DNA of 64,000 nucleotides from Pseudobdellovibrio exovorus JSS (lineage in GTDB: Bacteria; Bdellovibrionota; Bdellovibrionia; Bdellovibrionales; Bdellovibrionaceae), in contig NC_020813.1 in NCBI RefSeq assembly GCF_000348725.1, positions 434,001-498,000 of the forward strand. The letters run 5' to 3'. Shown here in pieces: positions 1-7,594 of this stretch (its first letter is position 1; every line of letters starts with the position of its first letter). Made by a program: the position numbers and the translations under genes. The notes under the pieces were generated by a model. The model was given only the letters and a program-made list of their open reading frames with translations, did no database searches and had not been told where the DNA came from.

Positions 1-1
1 G

Positions 2-145
2 CTGACAGACACATTGGTTTCGTTACAACATCAGGAAGCCGATATTCGCTATCTAAAAAAGGAACTTAAGTCGTTATTTAGTCATGTTCGCTTTGTTAAA
101 ACAAAAAAAGCATCAAAAATTACGATGCCGCTGATTTTCAAGTAG
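2..145 (+). CDS. C-terminal fragment of an upstream gene (possibly RlmE/FtsJ-like)
   Basis: An open frame runs in from the left edge and stops at TAG 143-145, giving about 47 residues. The tail reads roughly LKSLFSHVRFVKTKKASK. That spacing of aromatic, basic and KxxAS residues is reminiscent of the end of FtsJ/RlmE 23S rRNA 2'-O-methyltransferases (the V-x-KPxASR region), but the canonical KP and SR are not kept. The match is weak and the catalytic core lies outside the window. Only 11 nt separate its stop from oxyR, so the two may be co-transcribed. Confidence 0.4.
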   Translation: MTDTLVSLQHQEADIRYLKKELKSLFSHVRFVKTKKASKITMPLIFK

Positions 146-156
146 AGGTAATTGAT

Positions 157-1113
157 ATGACATTAACTCAGTTGTCGTATGTGGTCGCTGTAGATAAGCA
201 CAAAAATTTCGGAGTTGCAGCTCAACACTGTAAAGTGACTCAGCCTACGCTTAGCATGCAAATTCAAAAGTTAGAAGACGAGCTTGGTGTTATCTTATTT
301 GATCGTACAGAGCAGCCGATCAAAACCACGAAGGTGGGTGAGGCGTTACTGAAGCAGGCAAAAGTGATCTTGCGTGAAGCGCAGAAGTTTGACGAGATGG
401 TTTTAGAAGAAAAAGATGAGTCTCGTGGCGAAATCCGTATTGGGGTTATTCCGACATTGGCTCCTTATTTGATGCCGCTATTTCTAAAAGACTTCACTAA
501 AAATAACGAAAACATTAAAGTGATTGTTGAGGAATTACAGACTCAGCAAATCATTCAAAAATTAGATGATGCTGAACTCGATTTAGGATTACTCGTTACA
601 CCAATTGATCATGCGGGACTACAGGCCGACCCTATTTTTTACGAGCCGTTCATGGCCTACGTTTCGGATAAGTCTCCGCTAGCTAAGCTCAGTAAGGTTG
701 ACCAAAAAGATCTGAACTCAGGTGATCTGTGGCTTCTTAATGATGGACATTGTTTCCGCGAACAGTCTTTATTGATTTGTAAAAACCGCAAAAAAAATTC
801 GGATCAAAATAAGAGTTTGATGTTTGAAAGCGGCAGTCTGGAAACGATTAAAAAAATGATCGATCAGGATTATGGTTTTACACTGTTGCCATATCTAGCG
901 ACATTAGATCTGAAAAACTCAAAACGCCTAAAAGAATTTTCACACCCAGTTCCGACCCGTGAAGTGAGTGTGATTTACAGTAAGTATTTTAGAAAAAATA
1001 AAATCAAAGATAACTTGATTGAAAGTATTCGTCGTCATTTGCCGGAAGGCCTAGACATCGTGGCGAATAAGAAAATCCAAGTTGTAGACCTACCGATCGG
1101 GCAACTGAGCTAG
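157..1113 (+). CDS. oxyR: OxyR-type LysR-family peroxide sensor
   Basis: A LysR-type regulator of 318 residues. The N-terminal winged helix-turn-helix covers about residues 1-60 (TQPTLSMQIQKLE recognition region), followed by a linker helix and a LysR substrate domain. The redox loop reads GHCFREQSLLIC and its cysteines fall at residues 199 and 208, exactly the positions of the E. coli OxyR disulfide pair. This makes a peroxide sensor much more likely than a generic LysR protein. In the family, H2O2 oxidises Cys199 and the protein then activates peroxide-defence genes. An AGAGG Shine-Dalgarno lies 7 nt before ATG 157. It converges with an OsmC-family peroxidase gene, so the two are neighbours by function but not one transcript. 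Confidence 0.9.
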   Translation: MTLTQLSYVVAVDKHKNFGVAAQHCKVTQPTLSMQIQKLEDELGVILFDRTEQPIKTTKVGEALLKQAKVILREAQKFDEMVLEEKDESRGEIRIGVIPTLAPYLMPLFLKDFTKNNENIKVIVEELQTQQIIQKLDDAELDLGLLVTPIDHAGLQADPIFYEPFMAYVSDKSPLAKLSKVDQKDLNSGDLWLLNDGHCFREQSLLICKNRKKNSDQNKSLMFESGSLETIKKMIDQDYGFTLLPYLATLDLKNSKRLKEFSHPVPTREVSVIYSKYFRKNKIKDNLIESIRRHLPEGLDIVANKKIQVVDLPIGQLS

Positions 1114-1126
1114 TCATAGCCCGATC
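1095..1126. repeat. Inverted repeat at the oxyR/osmC convergence
   Basis: GATCGGGC (1095-1102) and GCCCGATC (1119-1126) form a perfect 8-bp stem with a 16-nt loop spanning the oxyR stop codon. No T-tract follows on either strand in the outgoing direction, so a factor-independent terminator is not well supported. It may still block convergent read-through. Confidence 0.5.
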
Positions 1127-1135
1127 TCAAAAAAG

Positions 1136-1543
1136 TTAGACCGTATAACGATACTCGATATCCGCTTGCACTTCGGGGTGAAGTGAGCGTTTTACAGGGC
1201 AATTGTTGCCAGAGGCCTCAAGTTTTTCGCGATAGTCTGTTGGGATAGAGGTTGGTAACTCAATGATCGTCTTTAAGCTAGCGATTTTGCGTGGAGCTGC
1301 TGACATCACCTTTTCCACACTCATGCGCGAACCGATTAAGCTCACGCCGTCTTTTTCGGCCATGATCGCCATAGTGGTTAAAACACAAGTCCCTAAAGCT
1401 GTCGCCACTAAATCCGTCGGAGAGAAGCTCTCTCCGCGGCCTTGATTATCTTTCGGTGCATCTGTATCTAAAAGAGTTTTAGATGGCTCATGTTCAACTT
1501 TACAGTGCTTTTCTCCCAAATACGTGGCTGTCATTCTGACCAT
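1136..1543 (-). CDS. OsmC/Ohr-family thiol peroxidase
   Basis: A 135-residue OsmC-superfamily protein. The family reduces organic hydroperoxides or related oxidants with two cysteines. Here these are Cys53 (in ALGTCVLT) and Cys115 (in NNCPVKRSLHP), the two conserved positions. The ESFSPTDLVATALGTC block is typical of the OsmC/YhfA branch. ATG 1543 has a GAGGAT Shine-Dalgarno 7 nt upstream and lies inside the 3' end of lon, a 44-nt overlap in another frame. This suggests co-transcription with lon. Which subgroup (Ohr, OsmC or YhfA) it belongs to cannot be settled by eye. Confidence 0.85.
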   Translation of the reverse strand: MVRMTATYLGEKHCKVEHEPSKTLLDTDAPKDNQGRGESFSPTDLVATALGTCVLTTMAIMAEKDGVSLIGSRMSVEKVMSAAPRKIASLKTIIELPTSIPTDYREKLEASGNNCPVKRSLHPEVQADIEYRYTV

Positions 1544-3884
1544 AGATTAAATCCTCATTCCAGTTTGATAAGTCCAAGTTCAGGGCTTTGTTCAGAACCT
1601 CATTAATGTGTTCGACAAAGCTGAACTCTATTTGGGATCGTACATCTTCTGGAACATCTTTCAAATCTTTTTCATTACGTTTCGACATGATGATCTTATT
1701 CACGCCGGCACGATGGGCTGCAATGACCTTTTCTTTAATACCACCGACAGGTAAGACTTTACCCCTTAAACTAATTTCCCCTGTCATAGCCAGTCTTGGG
1801 TTAACAGGTATACGGGAAACTAATGAGGTCAAAGATGTCAGCAAAGTCACACCCGCCGATGGTCCATCTTTAGGAATAGCTCCTGCAGGTAAGTGGATAT
1901 GAATATCATACTTACTGAAATCAAATGTCGGAGCGATAAAGTTTAATCGCGCTTTGATAAGCGATTTTGCAATCTGTGCAGACTCTTTCATCACATCACC
2001 TAATTGTCCGGTCAGGATTAAGTCTCCTTTTCCTGGGACCAGAGCTGATTCGATAAAGAGGATGTCTCCGCCTACTGGGGTCCATGCTAGTCCTGTCACA
2101 ACACCGGGTTGAGTCAGTTGATCGGTGACTTCGTAAGTGAATCGTTCGGCTCCGAAAATTTCTTCCACATCGTGAGCTTCGACTTTAATCTTCACTTCGG
2201 TATTTTTTAGAATGTCCTGACATTTGGCGCGGCAGACTTCGCCTAACTTTCTTTGTAAGTCACGAACGCCGGCTTCGCGAGTGTAATGCGAAATCACTTT
2301 TAAAATAGCTTCATCGCTGATGTCGATTTGTTCTAAAGTCAAACCATGCTCGGTGACCTGTTTAGGCCAAAGATGGTTTTTGGCAATATGTAGTTTTTCA
2401 GCCGTAGTGTAACCACTTAGATCAATGACTTCCATACGATCTAGCAGCGGCAAAGGAATTGACTCTAGCGAATTCGCCGTGGCGATGAACATAATATTCG
2501 ACAGGTCAAATGGCGCTTCAAGGTAATGATCCGTGAACGAGTTATTTTGTTCAGGATCAAGTACCTCAAGTAGGGCCGCAGCAGGATCTCCAGAGTATCC
2601 GCGAGCGAGTTTATCAATCTCGTCCAGAACTAAGACGCTATCGTTTTCGCCAGCTTTTTTCAGAGCTGATAAAATACGACCGGGAAGGGCTCCTATATAG
2701 GTGCGTCTGTGTCCTCGGATTTCTGACTCGTCGCGGACTCCTCCTAAGCTGATTCGCTGATATTTCTTACCAAGGGCTTTAGCGATACTTTGTCCCAATG
2801 AGGTTTTACCAACCCCAGGCGGGCCAATGAAAAGCAAGATAGATCCGCGTTTATCCTTTTTCAATTTTAAGACCGCCAAATGTTGTAAGATTCTTTTCTT
2901 AATTTTATCTAAGCCATAGTGATCTTCGTTCAGAACATCTTCTGCATGATCTAAATTAATTTCTGTATTGGCTGAGGATTTATTCCATGGCAATGCGAAC
3001 ATAAAATCTAAATGGGTACGTAAGATTTGATACTCAGGCGATTGTGAGTTCATGTTTTCGAGTCGACTGAGTTGTTGCTCGGCTAAATCAAGAGCTTCAT
3101 CCTTAAGGTTCAATTCGGCTAGTTTTTGTCGATAGGTTTCAATGAGGCTCTGTTCGCCTTTTTCACCGAGTTCTTCTTTAATTGTTTTCAATTGCTCGCG
3201 CAAAATCATATCCCGCTGTGTTTGCCCCAGCTTAGAATTGATTTTTTGATTGATGTCCTGACGGATAATAAGGTTGTCTTTGAATTTTTGCAGAATAGAC
3301 AACAAGATCATCACTCGGTCTTTGATGTTCTGAGTTTCTAAGATCTGCTGTTTTTCTTCCAAAGGAATTTCCGTATTGGCTGCTGCCATATGCGATAAAA
3401 GAGAAATATCATCAAGGGCTTCAACCATTTCTTGAATGGCATCCGTATTCCCCGGAATGACTTCTAAGATTTGTTTAGAAATAGTTTTCAGACTATTAAG
3501 AAGCGCCTCTTCTGTGGTTTTATCGATGTCATAGATGTCATCTAATCTTTCCACATAGGCTTCAAAGATATCAGATTCTGGTTTGAATGAACTCACGCGT
3601 ACGCGGTAATAACCTCGCACCACGATAAAATAACCGGAATCAGCGGTCCCTTTGATAGATTCAACTTTTGATAGAGTTCCTATTTCATGTAGATCATCTA
3701 TATTGTCGATAGGTTTACTGGGATCTTTTTGTGTTAAAGTGACGATCCAATTATTTTTCGTTTTAGAAATATCAACTGCTTTAACGCTTTTATCACGTCC
3801 AACTTTAAGAGCTTGAGTAACACCCGGAAAGATCACGGTATTCTTTAAAGGTAAAACTGAAAACGATCCTGTAGGTATTGACAT
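1500..3884 (-). CDS. lon: ATP-dependent Lon protease
   Basis: A 794-residue cytoplasmic AAA+ serine protease, near the usual Lon length. The N-terminal LON substrate domain spans about residues 7-205, followed by a coiled-coil stretch. The ATPase has Walker A GPPGVGKT (354-361) and Walker B VLVLDEIDK (about 417-425). The C-terminal protease domain carries Ser676 in PKDGPSAG and Lys719 in GGIKEK, the catalytic dyad with the same 43-residue spacing as in E. coli. Lon degrades misfolded and regulatory proteins. On the minus strand an AAAGGGGG Shine-Dalgarno precedes ATG 3884, and a TATAAT-like -10 lies at 3922-3927. The 3' end overlaps the OsmC gene. Confidence 0.97.
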   Translation of the reverse strand: MSIPTGSFSVLPLKNTVIFPGVTQALKVGRDKSVKAVDISKTKNNWIVTLTQKDPSKPIDNIDDLHEIGTLSKVESIKGTADSGYFIVVRGYYRVRVSSFKPESDIFEAYVERLDDIYDIDKTTEEALLNSLKTISKQILEVIPGNTDAIQEMVEALDDISLLSHMAAANTEIPLEEKQQILETQNIKDRVMILLSILQKFKDNLIIRQDINQKINSKLGQTQRDMILREQLKTIKEELGEKGEQSLIETYRQKLAELNLKDEALDLAEQQLSRLENMNSQSPEYQILRTHLDFMFALPWNKSSANTEINLDHAEDVLNEDHYGLDKIKKRILQHLAVLKLKKDKRGSILLFIGPPGVGKTSLGQSIAKALGKKYQRISLGGVRDESEIRGHRRTYIGALPGRILSALKKAGENDSVLVLDEIDKLARGYSGDPAAALLEVLDPEQNNSFTDHYLEAPFDLSNIMFIATANSLESIPLPLLDRMEVIDLSGYTTAEKLHIAKNHLWPKQVTEHGLTLEQIDISDEAILKVISHYTREAGVRDLQRKLGEVCRAKCQDILKNTEVKIKVEAHDVEEIFGAERFTYEVTDQLTQPGVVTGLAWTPVGGDILFIESALVPGKGDLILTGQLGDVMKESAQIAKSLIKARLNFIAPTFDFSKYDIHIHLPAGAIPKDGPSAGVTLLTSLTSLVSRIPVNPRLAMTGEISLRGKVLPVGGIKEKVIAAHRAGVNKIIMSKRNEKDLKDVPEDVRSQIEFSFVEHINEVLNKALNLDLSNWNEDLIYGQNDSHVFGRKAL

Positions 3885-3921
3885 GTGTTGCCCCCTTTAA
3901 TGATACAAGAATGACGCAAGT

Positions 3922-3927
3922 ATTATA
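3922..3927 (-). promoter_or_regulatory. Putative -10 box for lon
   Basis: On the minus strand this reads TATAAT, 38 nt upstream of the lon start codon. No convincing -35 hexamer lies 16-18 bp upstream, so the promoter may depend on an activator or another sigma factor. It is a visual assignment only. Confidence 0.4.
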
Positions 3928-3965
3928 CTGGTGCCATAGGATCAATGTGAGGGCTCATCTGTAAC

Positions 3966-4038
3966 TGTCAAGGTGACAATTTGGACGTACATAAAAAAAC
4001 ATGGAGTCTAGTTGTAACTTATTGTTGCACGTCCAAAT
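3966..4038. promoter_or_regulatory. Nested dyads in the lon/PhnD-like divergent region
   Basis: Two dyads sit side by side between the divergent genes. The first is TGTCA-AGG-TGACA (3966-3978), a perfect 5+3+5 palindrome. The second has 10-bp arms, ATTTGGACGT (3979-3988) and ACGTCCAAAT (4029-4038), 40 nt apart. The first resembles a transcription-factor site. The second could be a long hairpin in the leader of the binding-protein gene or a looped operator pair. No known regulator was recognised. Confidence 0.45.
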
Positions 4039-4082
4039 AGGGGGCGTTATAGCTTTACATGTCGAATTTGAGGTTGAAACCA

Positions 4083-4994
4083 ATGCCACGATTAAAAATT
4101 AAAAATTTACTTTTTGCTTTTCTGACACTTTCTTTAGTGGCCTGTACTCAAAACAAATCTGAACTGGGAAGTAAAAAAAATCCCATCAAATTTTATTTAG
4201 TGCCAGCGCAAGATATCATGACATTAACAGAGCAGGGCAAAGTACTAAAAGAATACTTGGCAAAAGATCTGGGATTAGAAGTCGAGTTGGAGCTACCCAC
4301 GAACTACGTGGCTGTTGTTGAGGCCTTTGGTTCAAAACGCGCTGACGTCGCGATCCTAAATACATTGGGCTATGTTTTAGCCCATGAAAAGTACGGAGCT
4401 GAAGCGAAGTTGAAATTAATCAATCGCGGACGTGATCAATACTATGGGCAAATTATTGTTCGCCATGATGGTCCGAAAACCTTGAAAGAACTCAACGGAA
4501 AGAAATTCGCGTTTGTCGATCCAACCTCAGTATCGGGTTACCTCTTGCCACAACGTCTTTTTAAACAAGAGGGGATTACCATTAAAGAAAGTGTCTTTGC
4601 AGGAAAGCAAGACACAGTGGTGACGGCTGTCTATCAAAAACAAGTAGATGGTGGTGCTACTTTTTATACTCCTCCAGATGACGATGGCACACCGAAAGAC
4701 GCCCGTTGGTTATTGCGTACACAATATCCGGATATTTACGAAAAAGTTAAAATTTTACAGCTTACAGATCCAATTCCCAATAATCCGGTGGTCTTCCGAA
4801 AAGATATACCTGAGGAATTGAAAACTAAAATTATCGAATCTTTAAAAAAGTACATCAAAACTCCTGAAGGGGCTAAAGTCATGATGGACTTGTATCACAT
4901 CACCGAATTCCGTGAAGTTGCGGATAAAGATTATGATATGGTCAGGCAGTATCTAAAAGACGTGGGCATGAAGTCCCACGATTTCGTACAATAA
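4083..4994 (+). CDS. PhnD-like phosphate/phosphonate-binding lipoprotein
   Basis: An exported periplasmic-binding protein of the PhnD/SsuA/TauA type, which captures phosphate, phosphonate or a similar oxyanion for an ABC importer. The signal peptide ends in the lipobox LSLVAC, so it is probably membrane-anchored. Family landmarks include ADVAILNTLGYVLA, KFAFVDPTSVSGYLLP and the NPVVFRKDIP block near the C-terminus. ATG 4059 is also possible, but ATG 4083 has a better Shine-Dalgarno (GAGG, 9 nt) and gives a compact signal peptide (MPRLKIKNLLFAF start). No permease or ATPase gene is adjacent, so the partner transporter must be elsewhere, or the protein serves as a sensor. Confidence 0.85.
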   Translation: MPRLKIKNLLFAFLTLSLVACTQNKSELGSKKNPIKFYLVPAQDIMTLTEQGKVLKEYLAKDLGLEVELELPTNYVAVVEAFGSKRADVAILNTLGYVLAHEKYGAEAKLKLINRGRDQYYGQIIVRHDGPKTLKELNGKKFAFVDPTSVSGYLLPQRLFKQEGITIKESVFAGKQDTVVTAVYQKQVDGGATFYTPPDDDGTPKDARWLLRTQYPDIYEKVKILQLTDPIPNNPVVFRKDIPEELKTKIIESLKKYIKTPEGAKVMMDLYHITEFREVADKDYDMVRQYLKDVGMKSHDFVQ

Positions 4995-5017
4995 TTATTT
5001 AGATTAAGATCAGATTT

Positions 5018-5773
5018 TTAATAACTGCGCAAAAGGGCTTTCACAAGTCCTTTGATTTGCACTTGCTGTGGTTGATACCACATAGATGTCAGGCGCTTAT
5101 TCGCTGGACGAAGTTCGATCAATTTGCCCATTTCAGGTGTCTGTGGATTCGCTTTGTGAAAGAAGCGTTTTACAGTGGCTTCCTGTTCCACGCTGGCGAC
5201 AATTAAGTCTCCGTCACGCGCTGTTGCCTGTGACTGAATAACTAAAGTATCACCATCAAAGATGCCTTCTTCGATCATGGAATCGCCTTCTACTTTTAAA
5301 GCAAAAAGATCTTTGTGGTTTTTAACAAGATTCAAAGGAATATCAATGAACTCATTATCAGTGAGTCGTTCAATCGGAGCACCGGCAGCTACACGGCCAA
5401 GAAAAGGTATTGGCAGAACCTTCATATGATCGTCAAATGCAGAGTTTTTTGGGGAAGACTGATTTGATAGAGAGCCACGTGAAGGTTCTGCCGGAATTTG
5501 TAGTCTTTCAATAAGATCTTTTTGAAAAGCCTCAGCCGAGTGAAGCAATTGAATAGCGCGCTTCTGATTCTGAGCGATGCTGACGTAACCCTTCTGTGAG
5601 AGCTGTTTCAGATAGTTCTGTACGGAGTTAAATGAAGCGAAACCGAAGTGGTCACAGATTTCTTGATATGAAGGCGAAATCCCTTTGTGTAGGAGTTCGG
5701 CCTCAATAAATTGAAGAACTGATTTTTCTTTAGCGGTCAGGGAAGGGAGGGGCTGTTGTTGGTTTCTTTTCAT
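5018..5773 (-). CDS. lexA: LexA-type SOS repressor with self-cleavage domain
   Basis: A LexA repressor. The N-terminal helix-turn-helix (SLTAKEKSVLQFIEAEL... SPSYQEICDHFGFAS) is followed by a long linker and a peptidase S24 domain. The self-cleavage bond is Ala-Gly in RVAAGAPI, the nucleophile is Ser in VEGDSM and the general base Lys is in EATVKRF. At about 251 residues it exceeds E. coli LexA (202), mainly through the linker. Two ATGs are possible (5779 and 5773). The downstream one is preferred because the inferred transcription start lies almost on it, and no Shine-Dalgarno precedes either, so the mRNA may be leaderless. A 31-bp palindrome covers the start, indicating autorepression. Confidence 0.93.
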   Translation of the reverse strand: MKRNQQQPLPSLTAKEKSVLQFIEAELLHKGISPSYQEICDHFGFASFNSVQNYLKQLSQKGYVSIAQNQKRAIQLLHSAEAFQKDLIERLQIPAEPSRGSLSNQSSPKNSAFDDHMKVLPIPFLGRVAAGAPIERLTDNEFIDIPLNLVKNHKDLFALKVEGDSMIEEGIFDGDTLVIQSQATARDGDLIVASVEQEATVKRFFHKANPQTPEMGKLIELRPANKRLTSMWYQPQQVQIKGLVKALLRSY

Positions 5774-5803
5774 ACACATAAATTACAGTGTAATTTATGT
5801 GTA
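5773..5803. promoter_or_regulatory. LexA operator: perfect 31-bp palindrome over the lexA start
   Basis: Bases 5773-5803 form a perfect 15+1+15 palindrome centred on G5788. Its core is TTAC-AGT-GTAA, matching the TTAC-N3-GTAA box I recall as reported for Bdellovibrio LexA. On the minus strand TTGACT (5804-5809) fits a -35, and TGTAAT (5782-5787, 16-bp spacer) or TAATTT (18-bp spacer) a -10. The operator therefore covers the spacer, the -10 and the start codon, a classic autorepression layout. Confidence 0.88.
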
Positions 5804-5838
5804 AGTCAACCCCCTAGACCTTATTTTTTAAGGAAGGA

Positions 5839-6024
5839 TTATTTAATACGTAAATGAGGGTTCACACGATAGCTCACTTCCGTCTTAAGATCTTCTTTCG
5901 TGATCTCACTGGAGCTCGCAACCTTACGCTGGTGAGGACTCGGTGAGCAGTTCTGAAAAAACAGAAGCATAAAAGGGTTTGCGATTAATAGTACTGCCAA
6001 AAAATAACTGCTCTTAGTTGCCAT
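5839..6024 (-). CDS. Small exported lipoprotein with FFQNC lipobox
   Basis: A 61-residue protein. The start at ATG 6024 is supported by a strong GGGAGGG Shine-Dalgarno 6 nt upstream. A longer reading from 6081 would place that Shine-Dalgarno inside the gene. After MATKSSYF comes a hydrophobic segment ending in LLFFQNCSPSP, which looks like a lipoprotein signal with Cys as the lipidated residue. I recall FxNC-type lipoboxes as common in Bdellovibrio exported proteins. The mature part is short (about 35 residues) and polar, with no recognised domain. It lies between lexA and the divergent M14 peptidase. Function unknown. Confidence 0.65.
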   Translation of the reverse strand: MATKSSYFLAVLLIANPFMLLFFQNCSPSPHQRKVASSSEITKEDLKTEVSYRVNPHLRIK

Positions 6025-6079
6025 TCGAGGCCCTCCCGACCTAAGGTCTAGTAAGCTTTTCGGCGGTTCTCTAAAAAAC

Positions 6080-6976
6080 ATGAGGACTTTTTTCAGGACT
6101 TATGGTCAACTTCCCAAAATGCGGCATTTTTTGTGGCTTTTTCTATTCTTGCATGGCGGTATCAGTTCTGCCGAATCAATCAGTTTGAAACAAAAGTGTA
6201 TTCAGGCTTTACAGAACTATAAAAGCTATTATAAAGACCCCTCAGTTTTGGAACGCGTGTGCGCACAAGCCGAGCAAAAAGAAGGCTGTACAAGCAATGA
6301 AGGCGTGCCGATTTTTCACGTCGACAGCAACAGCAAGTCTACCTCTGCAAAAAAAATATTGGTGATCAGTTTAATTCATGGTGACGAAACAGAAGCGGGA
6401 ACTCTTGGACGTTTCTGGATGGAGCGTCTGCAACAGTTAGAATCGTCTCGCAATAGCTGGCGTGTAATTCCTGTGGCCAATCCAGATGGTGTTAAACGCC
6501 TGACTCGCACCAACGCCAATGGCGTGGATTTAAATCGCAATTTCCCTACAAAAGATTGGAATGCAGAAGCCCTTAAGAATTGGGAGCGCCAAGGTAAAAA
6601 ATCCCCTCGCCGTTTCCCAGGTAATGCAGGTGGTGATGAAGTTGAAACCAAGTGTCTTATGGGACATGCCGAAGATTATTCTCCTGATTTTGTAGTTTCG
6701 ATTCACACGCCTTTAAAAGTTTTGGATTTCGATGGGCCGAAACTTAATCGTCGTATTCGCTACGACTATTTGCCATGGAGAAGTTTAGGAAATTTCCCTG
6801 GAAGTTTAGGGCGCTATCTTTGGGTGGAACGTCACACTCCGGTTCTAACAACAGAGCTAAAAAGCACACTGCCCGAAAGCGAAGGCGTTTTCGAGCAGTT
6901 GCAAGATTTAATCGGTTCTTTAATTCAGTCAGATTTAAGTCGACCAAAAGTCACAACAGCCAACGACCACCATTGA
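6080..6976 (+). CDS. Exported M14-family zinc carboxypeptidase (MpaA-like)
   Basis: A 298-residue M14 metallopeptidase with an N-terminal signal sequence (WLFLFLHGGISSAES). Zinc ligands are His100 and Glu103 in IHGDETEAG and His209 in SIHTP. Substrate-binding Arg153 is in DLNRNF and the general base Glu259 in LTTELKS. The order NPDGV...VDLNRNFP is typical of murein-peptide amidase MpaA and related peptidoglycan stem-peptide carboxypeptidases, so cell-wall peptide trimming is the likely role. In a predatory bacterium the target could be its own or prey wall; this is inference. The start is uncertain because neither ATG 6080 nor ATG 6119 has a clear Shine-Dalgarno. Confidence 0.82.
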   Translation: MRTFFRTYGQLPKMRHFLWLFLFLHGGISSAESISLKQKCIQALQNYKSYYKDPSVLERVCAQAEQKEGCTSNEGVPIFHVDSNSKSTSAKKILVISLIHGDETEAGTLGRFWMERLQQLESSRNSWRVIPVANPDGVKRLTRTNANGVDLNRNFPTKDWNAEALKNWERQGKKSPRRFPGNAGGDEVETKCLMGHAEDYSPDFVVSIHTPLKVLDFDGPKLNRRIRYDYLPWRSLGNFPGSLGRYLWVERHTPVLTTELKSTLPESEGVFEQLQDLIGSLIQSDLSRPKVTTANDHH

Positions 6977-7003
6977 TATGATAGTGTTGGCGCTGCAGAC
7001 TCC

Positions 7004-7441
7004 CTAGTGGATCTGTGTATTGTCGCTGGCTTCTTTAATCGCGTTGATACGATCAACAGGATTTTCTATTTCCTCTTGAATCTCAATCAGCTTTTCAATA
7101 AGTCCCTCTTTAGCCATACGAACGGCTTCGAAGATGTCATTGTGGAAAGCTTCGGCTTCAATCGAGGATTCACCATCTTTTAAAACAATGGCCAGACGAT
7201 AACGATAGCTTTCAGCGATAGAGCTGGCTTCTAAGTCAGCATATTCTTCAACTTCTTCGGTTTCGCCCGTGCGCTCGGAAAGATAAGAAACTTGAGGGTC
7301 GCGAGCCACCACCATGACCACTGTCTCGGGAGTGACGAACGGATTAAATTCAAGAATTTGCTGGTAGATATAGGCCTTAACCTCGGGATCTGTTTCCAGC
7401 AAATCAAGGGTGTTTTTCAGAAAGTTTGAATTTTGAGACAT
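7004..7441 (-). CDS. Acidic 145-residue protein, possibly HPF/RaiA-like
   Basis: No firm family recognition. The protein is acidic and predicted mixed alpha/beta. The stretch from about residue 80 to 125 (YRLAIVLKDGESSIEAEAFHNDIFEAVRMA, then a long helix) resembles the beta-strand/helix pattern of ribosome hibernation factors HPF/RaiA, where xxVxIxxxxxxLxAxxxxxDxYxAID precedes the last helix. The basic ribosome-binding residues typical of HPF are largely replaced by acidic ones, so function is doubtful. An AGGCAGG Shine-Dalgarno precedes ATG 7441. It converges with the peptidase gene. It could equally be a lineage-specific protein. Confidence 0.6.
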   Translation of the reverse strand: MSQNSNFLKNTLDLLETDPEVKAYIYQQILEFNPFVTPETVVMVVARDPQVSYLSERTGETEEVEEYADLEASSIAESYRYRLAIVLKDGESSIEAEAFHNDIFEAVRMAKEGLIEKLIEIQEEIENPVDRINAIKEASDNTQIH

Positions 7442-7594
7442 ACTGCACCTGCCTTTCTGAGCATTAGAATTACTTATATTTTAACATTGAGGCCGATTTT
7501 TAAAAAGTCTAATAAATGAGTTTTTAAAAAATTGTCTTAGACTCAACCTATAATGAGATGTGTCTCAACCTAGGTCAGTATATTATATTAACCT

